A DNA stretch of 64,000 bases from Dirofilaria immitis (Eukaryota; Nematoda; Chromadorea; Rhabditida; Onchocercidae): the NCBI GenBank assembly GCA_024305405.1, contig JAKNDB010000107.1, forward strand, positions 1,240,001 through 1,304,000, given 5' to 3'. Below the pieces are notes generated by a model that was not told the DNA's origin, ran no database searches, and was given only the letters and a program-made list of their open reading frames with translations. Positions 1-12,100 of this stretch are shown here, piece after piece (within the stretch, counting starts at the first letter, position 1; every line of letters starts with the position of its first letter). The translations under genes and the position numbers were made by a program.

Positions 1-971
1 CTTGTCAGGACGGTTTGATAATTCGTAAACCAGTTGCAGTGCATTCACGATATCGTGCTCGTAAAAACCTGGAAGCTCGCAGAAAGGTTTGCTTATTATC
101 TCATACTTCATATGTTTAGTAAGATTTCATTCAAACTTGCTACAGTAAACTTTAATGGAATCTTTTAGTGATTTCCGTTTTTTGTTAAACATGCTCAAGA
201 AGCTCGAGTTTGTAACAGAAACTTTGTTCCACATATTTATTTTCATAGTTGAACATTTTTAGGGTCGTCATATGGGTCATGGAAAAAGGCGAGGTACACA
301 GAATGCACGTATGCCGGAAAAGGTTTTGTGGATCCGTCGAATGCGTGTGCTTCGTCATCTTTTGAAACGTTACCGTGAAGCGAAAAAGATTGATAAGCAT
401 CTGTCAGTTGTTAGCTGTTTACATTAATTAGATTTTAAGTGCAAATAACAAAAAACATTTCTTGTTTTTTTAATATATTTTATATCGCATTTCCTTTTAT
501 TTTTCAGATATCATGATCTTTATCTTCGAGCTAAGGGTAATGCTTTTAAGAATAAGCGCAATTTAATGGAATTCATTTTCAAAAGGAAGACTGAAAATAC
601 ACGTTCCAAACAACTAGCGTAAGTTATTTGAAGAGGTTTTTGTTTTGTTGTTTCCATTCATATGAAAGAACCTAAATGTCCACTGTAAAAAAGTTCGATC
701 CAGTTTTTGGAATTTGAGAATGAATAACAAAATAAAATATTAAAATTTAAGAGAATTCCGGAGAACATTAATAGTGTTTGCCCATGAAAATTGCTTTTAA
801 CAATTGCAGAGAACAAGCAGAAGCTCGTCGTGCAAAGAATAAGGAATCCAGAAAACGACGTGAACAACGTTTAGTAGTAAAAGAGCAGAAGTTTTGCGCA
901 AAATCTCAGAGAATGAGAAAGAGACAGTCATTAGCAAAGAAACAAAAGAATCTAAAGCAACAGAAAAGTGA
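1..971 (+). CDS. rpl-19: 60S ribosomal protein L19 (eL19), 5' end outside the window
   Basis: Large-subunit ribosomal protein, cytosolic translation. Four exons are visible: 1-86 (reading frame from base 3), 263-402, 508-618 and 810-971. Translated motifs typical of the family are [56 protein letters not shown] and [18 protein letters not shown]. All three introns are short and have GT-AG ends and compatible phases. The N-terminal ~50 residues lie upstream of the window. In the last exon the frame after RLVVK runs on to a stop at 1009-1011 with no family similarity. One extra A in the A4 run at 879-882 instead gives a tail beginning [14 protein letters not shown] and a stop at 969-971, which fits L19 tails. 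I therefore take 971 as the true end and treat the frame break as a probable sequence error. It is convergent with the B9D1 gene, 395 bp apart. Confidence 0.93.
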
Positions 972-1366
972 GGTGATAAAATACATATTTGTTTGGATGC
1001 GCAAGTTGTAAACATAATTGGTTTCCTGTTATTAATTTTTTTACAATAAAATTTGTTGTTTTCATGTCTTATGGATGACCTTATTAGTTTATACTCATAT
1101 GCATTCCTGCGCCATTTACGCATAAAAATCTCCTTGCGAGAGTTAAATATCATACTTTAGGTTCAAATGAATCATAAATTACGAAATTCGCGAAGCATGC
1201 GATTTTAAGGTATAAATATATTGGAATTTTAAAGTTTTCGGTTTTTCGAACGATTGCTCGATGCATTAGGGAAATAGAATTGCATATGTGCAAAAGCTAA
1301 ATAAGGCAATTAATCAAAAAGTAGTTTAATTCGGAAATATTTGCTGACAAGAATAGTTATATGGTT
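972..1366. other. Convergent intergenic region
   Basis: About 395 bp between the 3' ends of rpl-19 (+) and the B9D1 gene (-). It should hold both 3' UTRs. I see no further coding exon or repeat. Confidence 0.6.
1045..1050 (+). promoter_or_regulatory. Probable polyadenylation signal of rpl-19
   Basis: AATAAA hexamer 74 bp past the inferred stop codon of rpl-19, followed by a T-rich stretch. Position and sequence suit a nematode 3' end. This is a motif match only. Confidence 0.5.
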
Positions 1367-3674
1367 TTAGGTTGTTGTTTCGATTTCTTCGACGATGTCC
1401 GTGTTTTTTCCTATTGTTTGTCTGGGCATAGGAAGTAATCGAGTTTGTGGAGGTGATATGGCACGTGATGCCATCAGTTGAGTATTTGATGGTCCTGGTT
1501 TAAGTTCAGATTCAATGTCTTCAGCGTCTCCTTCCTCAGATTCAACGACTGAGTCTATTGGTCTTTCTTCCTTACGGACTTGTTTCTGGAAAAGAATGAC
1601 GAGATAGATCTTATCAAACTATTAGTCTTATTGCAGCAGCAATTTTAGTAATAGACGAATAATAAACACTCATGATTAGATGGAATTAACCTGTTCATCA
1701 AATGTTTTCGTAAAATCAGGTAGGGGACATTCTGAAATTCTGTATAACGATGTTGGTATCACATCATATCCGTATTTTTTCATATCTTTAAGTATAATAT
1801 CCATAGTTATAGTCATCGAACCTTGGCTTCTCACTTTTGTAACTGCAAATTCATCATTTTTTAAACTGAATAATATTTAAAAGGCACAAAATATCTACAA
1901 TTAAAAAAAAAAAAAGTTATGAAATGAAAAATATTCAACATATACGTAGCAATTAATTATTAGTTTTGTTTATTCGAGAAAAAAGCAACAAAAAAATTTT
2001 AATAATTTTTTTTTACCATGTCGTCCATCTGCCGATGCAACTATTCTCGCATCTACAAATTCAGCTCTTCTCCCAGTAAGCCATCCGATAAAACGTTGTA
2101 ACGTTGTAGAAGCTTCTGGTACAAACAATGCTATCTTTCTGACTTTCCCAAAATTTACATATTTTGAAGAATGAATTTAGACATTTTCCAATTAAATGAA
2201 TGATATAGAATAATACGATGAGATAATCTTATCATTTTTATGCAATAAAGCTATATTGTTTACCTTTATTTTCACTTCAATTAATTACTGATAATGAATG
2301 ATATCAATAAATAATGTATTTGAGAGAGATATCATCAAAAGTGATAACTATACTTGATCGGAAATAGAAAAACATACCGCTAATACTATAATGTATCATA
2401 GGTGAAATTAATATAGAATATTGAATTATAAATTTTAATAGAAAATAAAAATTACCTTCCCGGAACAGTTGGAATATGTACAGCTCCATAACCACATACA
2501 ACATCATTGCCAAAGAAATCTGTTCCATAACAACTAAGTACAATTTGCGGCCCTGCAAAATTAATTTATCATTATTTTATCATAGATAACATTTATTTCA
2601 AATGCTTAAATATAAACTAGCAAGTATCTAAAGAAGATTAATCTATTCTATTCATTTTATAAATTTTATTTAAATAAATTTATACTCTAAATTATACCAA
2701 TCTAATTCATATTTCAGATCAATGCCATTTTAAGAATTCTCTGATCTGAGATTATGTTATTATTCGTGAATGCTAATTATTTTGATGAAATAGGAAAAAG
2801 AAAATTGTTAATTAGATTTCGTTCTCTTTGGATCATTCAATCAATTTTACTAATTCTAAAGATTCCTTGCTATCGGAATGGAATCTAAAATTCACAATTA
2901 TCTGAATAACTGCTTCTATCATATTGAATCTTCAAATACTATATTGTACTTTGATGATATCCTATATTATGCAAAAACTTACAACCAAATGGATTCGATG
3001 AAGCAAAGGTAGCTTCAAGTGGCATACCAACAGTTATACTATTATCTCCAGAATGATTACGTTCACATCGTGCACTTAATCCTTCATGAATACCACTAAC
3101 TTGTTTCCAATCAATACCATATACATATGAATATTTGCAGTAAAAATTATCGAATGATAAAAACTATAATTTGTAAAGGTAACTCCAGGTAACACAATAA
3201 CAACTAGTAAATTAATTTAGTAAATGAATAATCAGTAGAAATTTCTATACTAATAATTATCACTATAATTGATAACATATTTTAAACAGTATTATCATAG
3301 CTGTTAAAAAAAATCTAAAAAGTTTCGATTATTCAAATTTGCTTATTATCATGCTAAAAGTAATATTATATAAACTTAGGAAGATTAATCGAATATAAAA
3401 TGATATGCTATTTTGCCTTTCAGAATCTTTCAGTTTCATTGTTTTTAGGAATCTTAAGAATTCTGAAAAAGTATGCGTAACGATTAAATCTAGAAAATTA
3501 AATGAAATGTTATAATAATATTACAATTAAATTCTATTGTTAAAGCAATGATAATGTTACATTTATTTTCGATCAAATAAAATTAAGGTTAAAAGGTCAA
3601 GAAACCTCAGCGCTATCGATTTGTCCATTAAGTAGAACAATAAAATTTGACAATTTTGGTTCTTTACCATTCAT
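1367..3674 (-). CDS. mksr-1: B9 domain-containing protein 1 (ciliary transition zone)
   Basis: B9D1 belongs to the Tectonic/MKS complex at the base of cilia, which gates entry of membrane proteins; in nematodes it acts in ciliated sensory neurons. Six exons on the minus strand: 3606-3674, 2983-3163, 2456-2552, 2017-2138, 1691-1842 and 1367-1585. All phases agree and give 279 residues. The B9 domain fills roughly residues 8-205: [104 protein letters not shown] and [11 protein letters not shown]. The start ATG at 3674 is followed at once by the family N-terminus. The last exon adds ~70 acidic, proline-containing residues beyond the usual ~200-residue B9D1. This gene shows no frame break. Confidence 0.93.
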
Positions 3675-6153
3675 TCATCTAAATTCGGTTAATTTTTATT
3701 ATAATTAATTGTTAAATATTAACTAAAATACGATATATAAATTAAATTAAAAACAAAATCAGATTAATAAAATTACATCAATAATTATAATAATATATTA
3801 TAATTAATTTTAATACTATGTAATATATTCATTCGAGAATAAAACGGAGAATAGACAAGTTTAAATTAATCATTTTTAAAATATCATTCGAGAATTAAAA
3901 AGAACAGAGAAGTTCAAATTATCATTTTTAAAATATTATATCATTCGAGAGTAAAACAAGAATATACAAGTTAGAATTAATCATTTTTAAAATATCATTC
4001 GAGAATTAAAAAGAACAGACAAGTTCAAATTATCATTTTTAAAATGTTTTATAATCCGGGAATAAAAAGAAGAATAGACAAGTTTAAATTAATCATTTTA
4101 CAATATCATTCGAGAATTAAAAGAGAACAGACAAGTTCAAATTATCATTTTTAAAATATTATATCATTCGAGAGTAAAACGGGAATAGACATGTTTAAAT
4201 TAATCATTTTTAAAATATTTCAAATTCCATTTTGCGCTAAATTATTGATAATCTTTTGGATAATCATTCAATGTAATTTAAAAAGTTTAATAGAAATAAA
4301 ATTAAAAAGCTGAAAAAAAACGAATAAATCATCGAATTAAACAAGAAAATAAATGGAAATTTTATATGGCAAAATATAATTTGAAAATTTTTTAAAAATA
4401 TTCTTTGCTAATTGAATTTAATAATACTTTTTTTTACTTACTTTCATTATTTTATTTAATATTTTAAGTATTCATATACTTAATTAAGTATATAAATAGT
4501 TAATTAAATAAAATTTAATTCTAAAAATGATAGCTAATTGGCATTTTGAAATTTCGAAGAAATTAATATTTAATTTGAAGAATAAAATATTTGAAATAAA
4601 ATAATCACTTAGGTTTTAAAGATTAAAATTACTAAAAAATATTCTTTTGAAAATGATAAACTATCAAATTTTATTATTAGATAGACTATAGCAGTAGGAA
4701 AAGAAATGAAATGATGAAGTAATAGTAACCATGGTTACAAGGGATATGTTCCATTCCACCAATTATCAAATCAATCACTTCAACAAGTTCATTTCTTTAA
4801 ATATCGATTGAAATAAATAAGCATTATTGAGCAAATTAGCTATGATAATAATTGATCAAGCTTGAGCTGAAAATGAAAAGAATTTGTACAATAGACTCCT
4901 AATAAATATATGTAATTTGAAAAGGTCAAGAAAAAAAAATCAGATAAGATGTATAATTTATTAATACTTAAATCTGGATTATATTTTTGACCTTTCATTT
5001 ACTGTTTGTTCATTTTCCACAAATATTATTTATCAATAAATATTTTATAACTTTGAAGAGTTAAATTGATAATCTATTAATTCTATCCATTGATAATTTA
5101 TGTTGATTAGATCATGTACCGTTCTTTACTCCTCTAACAAAAGTTTCAAGAGTATCGCTTTTAGAATCGTTTTTTTTTTTTTTTAAGATCGATAACAACT
5201 CTTTGACCTCTTTAGATACTCGAGAATGAAAATTCAACTATACTGCGTTAACACCTTTAATCGATAAATGGATTACCAGTATCATTTATCGTTTCTCCAA
5301 AGTTTTATTTCAAACCCAAGATATGATTATGTGAAATATGATTGTCGAACATCAAAAATTCCAACATTAACAATTCAGAGATTTGCTGTGCACTTTAGTT
5401 GCTCGCCTAAACAATCTCAAATAGAACTTTCGAGACATTCTCGACATAAGTTAACAGCAATGAATGATTCTCGATGAAAAAGTTGATTGCAATTTTTCAT
5501 AATGCATTTATTGAATTGCTAAAATTAATATTTCATCTAATATATTAATTTTCATAGGATCAGAATATTTTTATTGATAGAAATTCCAGTTGAATTTAAA
5601 GATTATAAATTGTTTTGCTCCCATATCTAATCGATAATTTGATCTAAATTTGTTATTCATATTCTAGTGATCTGAACTGTGATTTTATCAGTAAAATCAA
5701 ATTAGTTGCATTGAGAGATGCTTCAACATATTTTGGAGTTGCTAACTTTACAGCTTTTAAAATGTATATAAATCAGGCAACTTTGAAACTATCATTTAGA
5801 CTTCTAATACTGGAATTAAAATATGATAAAGGAAGAATAACTTGAAATTTCAATCTACATATGATGATCTAAAAATCGGTAATTCAAAACATATTCGAGA
5901 TTGGAGTAAAATAGAACTTGAACAGTTTCTGATCCGAAATATTTCAAAATTTTTTTTTTTTGTTTTTGCAATGATTGAATTTACAGTTCGAAATCTTTTT
6001 GTTTGAAATTTTTTTCTCGAGAATATCACATTGCTAATCTGTATACTTTATTCCATTGTTCTTTTAACTTTTGCATTGATACTGATATCAATTGGTATAT
6101 TTAAATATCACTGTTTCAAAATAGTAAATAATAGATCATTTTAAAATTATATC
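3675..6153. other. Intergenic region between the B9D1 and LIM-homeobox genes
   Basis: About 2.5 kb, very AT-rich. It should carry the promoter of the B9D1 gene at its left end and the 3' UTR of the LIM-homeobox gene at its right end. Besides the tandem array at 3828-4221, I see only mononucleotide runs and short unconvincing reading frames. Confidence 0.55.
3828..4221. repeat. Imperfect tandem array, ~55-60-bp units, about seven copies
   Basis: Units share ATCATTCGAGAA(T)AAAA, then AGAATAGACAAGTT(TA)AAATTA, then ATCATTTTTAAAATAT. Two unit types alternate, one with 'gagaattaaaaagaacagac' and one with 'gagagtaaaac'. Located 150 bp upstream of the B9D1 start codon. Confidence 0.85.
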
Positions 6154-9100
6154 TCATGCTAGGAAATATGTAGCATGCATTTGAAATAGTTGCGCGATCG
6201 GATTACTTGATTCTTTTCGTTTTTCTTCATTACTTCCGACATCATCAACTTCCAACATCATCATTTTCAGAATCCAATTCTGCAATTCATTTCTAAAATT
6301 AAATGCCATTTTTTATAGAAAGATAAAGTTGACAGGGAGAAAGAGAGAGAGAAAGAAAAAGAATTAATAGACTTACTTTCAATTTAATCATAACATAGAT
6401 ATTTTATCATATATAAATGATTTTTAGAATTCTAAAAAAAAAATGTAAATATCACAAAATTATAAAATCTATAAATAATTTCTAATAATCAAAAATCAAT
6501 GAATAACTTATCAATTAATATCTATTTTTATTTTTAAAAGATGTATTGATGCCATAAAAATTAGAATAATTTTGATAACAATTGATAATATCATTATAAT
6601 CTTTTGATTTAACAGGAAAAAAAAATTATATCATATATAAATTATCAGAGGTATATTATCATAACAATGAGCAAATAATAAAATAATAATTAGCCCCAAT
6701 TTTATCATAGAAATATTCGTCTGTTACAATATAAAATACATTAAGTTTTTTAATTAGCTAGGAGCTTTTTTTTTGATTTATTGTTCTAATCAAAAGATTT
6801 AACTTTTATAACCTTTGAACTTTTATTTTATCAAAAATATCATTAAAACTTATATACCATCAGCAGAATCACAATTGGATTTTAATTCATCATTAGATTT
6901 AATGCCCAATTCTGAACAAGCTGTATCGTTTCCTTCTGGTATTTCTAATTTTCGTTGAATTTTCTTCATCTGAAAATAATCAGTTTCTAATTTTCGAAAA
7001 ATAAGGTATATTTGATAATTGTTGATAAAATAATTGTAAAATTTTATTTTCAAATAATATATATCGTATAGAATATGAAAAATAACTTTATCATAATCTA
7101 TTAAAAATATGATTAATTTCATTTTGAAAATCGAAATATTTACCTTAGCACGCTGATTCTGAAACCAAACTTGTACAACTCGAACACTTAAATTTGTTTC
7201 TTTTGCTAATTGCTCACGTACCTATAAATCAATACATTCGAAATATACTGATATGATTCTTATTTATTTTTTTTTTTAAATCAAAAACAGAATCCTTAAA
7301 AATATTTGAAATAAAATTTGAGTAATAAAATATTAATTAAAATTTAAAGTTATTAGGAGGGAAAAAAAAATAAATTTTAGAAAACCTTTCGACATGGTTT
7401 CGATGTTTTCTCGAAGGCTGATTTGAAAGCTTTTCGTTGTTGGGTATTTAGGATAGTTCGTGGCCTTTTGGTGTTTTTCGATTTGTATCATTATGTTCAA
7501 AATATACTAAATTTATTTTGATAAAATTATTAAAATAAAAAATTTTGTTTCTTATCATCATGATAAATTATGATAAGTAGAAATAATTAAATTTCAATAA
7601 TAATAATATCAAAGAAGATAACATCAATTAATAAATTTATATGAATATGAAAAACAATCTGATAAATGATTAAATTAATATCATCTTACGAGAATTTCTA
7701 AAATAATCGTAAAGCATAAAATTTGAATATAGATGAAATAAAAATTTTTCTTTAAATATAATAATGATAATAATCAATATTTTTGTTTAAAATATTTTAA
7801 ACGATTGATAATTTTTATCTGATTTTTTAAAATTATTGATCGCCGATTGATTGCTTCAGATTACTGTATATTTTCTAGCCATCAGAATACTGTGAATTTA
7901 TTTTACATCGAATGTAGGAACTTACACTGTGATTGACATATCGGTACTTGGCGTAATAAATGTTCATAATCTGGTCGGCAGATAATTTGTCCATCTACCA
8001 GCAAATAATGATCACCTTTCTTGAACAGGTGTCCACAACAAAAACATTTAAAACAATGAAGATGATAAGTGCTTGCAAATACTCGATAGACGTAATCAGT
8101 GGATTGTATCGGTAGGCCACATCGCATACATTTAACACCAAAAAGCCTAAAAATTCTATTATCTTTTATCATTTAATTTTAACAATAAACTATTGAACAT
8201 TTCATATTATCCTTATAATAATATCTTACTTTCATTAAAATTTTCCACAAATTCTTTTATTTGTTGTTTTTAATTTTTACTATAATGTCAAGAAATAATG
8301 ATAACAAATAGCTTATCATAGCTTATCACTATAATACTTTCTTCTGTCATCTATTGACTAACAAACTTTTGTTCACAAAGAGATCATTAATTTTTGTTCG
8401 CAACAATTCCTTAATGGGATCTATAAAATGCGATCAATCGTAAAAGTCATTCGCCGAAATTTAAAATACCTTAGTTATTGAAAAAAAATTGGGAATGATT
8501 AGGCAAATTAAGTTCTAAAATTATATGATTTTTTTGATTCAATTAGTATTTTTTTGTAATAATTAAAATTAATACAATATCAATATTATTCGCAAATGCA
8601 ATCGCAAGTTTTTGCAGTCGTAAATGCATACAATATTGCAATGATAAAGTATTTGTTTTTTTTTTGATCAACGATCGTATATGATCTGAGATGATAAAAA
8701 TAATTGTAATTATAATAACAAATTTTACTGAATGTTCTAAATAAATAAATTAAGGTATTTAAAATTAATGCAATATCAATATTATTCGCAAATGGAATCG
8801 CAAGTTTTGTAGTCCTAAATGCATACAGTATTGCAATGATAAAGTATTTGTTTTTTTTTTTGATCAACGATCGTATATGATCTGAGATGATAAAAATAAT
8901 TGTAATTATGATAACAAATTTTACTGAATGTTCTAAATCAAATATTCAATAAATTAAGGTAACAGAGTTTTTTGTTAGAAATATAATATCAACTATTCGC
9001 AGATGATCATTTTATTACCTATTAAGTATTATTTAATCCGTAACGGAAGTAACAATGATGCATTAATACTACATGGATGGATATATTGCTTATATTAATG

Positions 9101-12100
9101 TCGAGATTAATTTGAATAAGAAAGACTTTCTCGGTAAGAGAGAAAATTTTTCAAATAATAGTACAACTGATATGTCGAGAGAAGATGATCATCAGGATAT
9201 AGTTGGCAGATGATCGGAACCGCAAAAGTGGCTAGTTGACCCGGTTGTAATGGCTTTCTAAGCGGCTTACATCATTATTTCATGTCTATAAGTGAGGAAT
9301 ATTTCAGCTGCTCGATATGCCGACTATTTTGATATTATTCTGCAACAAAAAAAAAAGAAGAAAAAACAAACCTTAGCCTTTAATCAGATTCATGCTTAGA
9401 ATATTGGATTTTCTGAGATACATCAGGATGTTTGCATGCATCAGAAAATTGCATTCACTTTGACTTTCATTCAGATTCATTTGAATATTCTGAGATACAT
9501 CAGGATGATGCATGCATCAGGAAATTACATCCAATAAAGCAGAAAATATGGTATTTATTTGTTTAACTTGACAAGATTTAGATGATTCGTTGGCAGGAAG
9601 ATGGGATACGTTGACATACGCCCACACTTTGTAAATGACAGTGATCGATTGTTAGCTAATGCTAAGGTGGATGCTTTATTACTTTTAAGGATGACAATCG
9701 AGATATATAGCCTAATGTATTATGATGTAATCAAACTAAATCGATCAAATAATTCTCGTGAAATATAGTCGAGAAGTGATGAAAAATTTTAATTTAAGGA
9801 AGCTCCTCAAATTTGCAAAATATTTTATATCTTACAACGAAAAGATATAATTTGAATTTTTTTTTTTTGATATTAAATGAATGATTTTTAATCGTTTTTA
9901 TACTAAAAGATAATTTATTAAATAAGCAAATTTTTATGCAATTTTTATTTTTAGTATTTATTAATAGTTTAATATTTAGGAAAAATGTAAGAATATTATT
10001 TGTTAAAAATTTGTTTAATTTTCAATTTACTAATATATTCATATTGATCACTGATATAGTTAGTACTTGATGATAATATCTGTATTTTATACGTAAATAC
10101 ATAATTTGTATTATATGAATCATTTATGAGTAGTAGTAGTAGTAATAGTAGTATGATAGTTTGTTTCATAATGAGTAATGATGATGAGTAATGATGATAA
10201 TACAGATTACGTACGTGATACATGATTTATGAGTAGTAGTAGTGGTAATAGTACGATAGTTTATTTCATAATGAGTAATGATGATGAGGAATGATGATAA
10301 TACAGATTACGTACGTGATACATGATTTACGAGTAGTAATTGTAATAGTATGATAGTTTATTTCATAATGAGTAATGATGATGAGGAATGATGATAATAC
10401 AGATTACGTACGTGATACATGATATACGAGTAGTAGTAGTAGTAATAGTACGATAGTTTATTTCATAATGAGTAATGATGATGAGTAATGATGATAATAC
10501 AGATTACGTACGTGATACATGATTTACAAGTAGTAGTAGTAGTAATTGTAATAGTATGATAGTTTATTTCATAATGAGTAATGATGATAATACAGATTAC
10601 GTACGTGATACATGATTTACGAGTAGTAATTGTAATAGTATGATAGTTTATTTCATAATGAGTAATGATGATGAGTAATGATGATAATACAGATTACGTA
10701 CGTGATACATGATTTACGAGTAGTAATTGTAATAGTATGATAGTTTATTTCATAATGAGTAATGATGATGAGTAATGATGATAATACAGATTACGTACGT
10801 GATACATGATTTACGAGTAGTAATTGTAATAGTATGATAGTTTATTTCATAATGAGTAATGATGATGAGTAATGATGATAATACAGATTACGTACGTGAA
10901 ACATGATTTACAAGTAGTAGTAGTAGTAATTGTAATAGTATGATAGTTTATTTCATAATGAGTAATAATTATTCTGAATGATATAAAACAAAACATTTAA
11001 GGCATAACGAAATTACTATCTATCATTTTCTTTAAATGCTTTTTTTTTTTTATTTCGTAATAATGTATAGAAAAGGAAATTAATGTAAAATATCATTAAT
11101 GAGAAAAAAAAAAAACGAAGAATAGAAGAATAGAAGAATAGAAGGATCGAAGGATCAATGCTACTATCTAAACAAATAGAAAAATTCATTAGAAAATGAT
11201 CGCCTAAAGGATGGAAAGATGAAAGGCAAGAAGGAAGGAAGGAAGGAAGGATGAAAATATTACAGATAACATATAATATTATGTACACAAATAGATAGAT
11301 AAATATCGAAGGATTGAAGAGAAAGGAATTCGATCACATCTGATGTATGATGATAATATCCGGATAACTAATATAGATACCGTAAGTATTATAGCAATTG
11401 TGGATAATTTCTTTTTTTTTTGATTTTTGTGCTCATACCTTCGCTATTTTTTGTCCCTTCTTTTTCTCTCTCTTTCTTCTCTCTCTTCTCTCTCTCTCTC
11501 TCTCTCTCTCTTCTTTCTTAATTTGGCTTCATAGAGCAAAAAAAAAAAACAATTTTATTAGAAATTTTTATTGAAATTGCTTTTGAGAAATGAAAAATTT
11601 TGAAATGGGCAAAATATTGAGACTTAGGCTTATTTATCAGCCTAAGTCTCATTCAGTTTTAAGGCTTCATGTAATATGTTTAAGATAAATATTTCATATA
11701 ATTATCAGTTTATCAATTTAAGAATTACTTTAAAATGTAAATAAGAAATGTTGTATCAAAAATTATTATTCACAAAAATTAAGACTAGGAGAGAAACTAG
11801 GCTTTGCTATATCATAAATAATCCTAATATGCCTATTACTAGGCTAATTATGACTATTGCAATCATATTATTAATAAAAAGCTTTCTATAAAAATTTCAA
11901 GTATACTCTATTACCTTGAATTAAATAATATTTCTTAGAAGCTAAAAGAAAATGAAGTGATAAAACCCTTCAATATGATAAATTAGCTATATTTTACTAA
12001 CTGTAGCTTATCAAATTCAACCTTTTTCTAACGTACATCAGGTAAAATTAGCCTATTAAACTTAAACTTGTTTCTAATATATGTCAGGTAAAATGTTTTG

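Noticed and set aside
6850..6858. End of the LIM-homeobox gene at the TAA (6850-6852) directly after SADGI
   Set aside because: A donor G|GTATAT is present at 6857-6856, and the next exon in matching phase encodes LMX1-like C-terminal sequence, so splicing is more likely than termination here.
10100..10960. Regular repeat array as a CRISPR
   Set aside because: Units are contiguous tandem copies without unique spacers, inside a eukaryotic intron.
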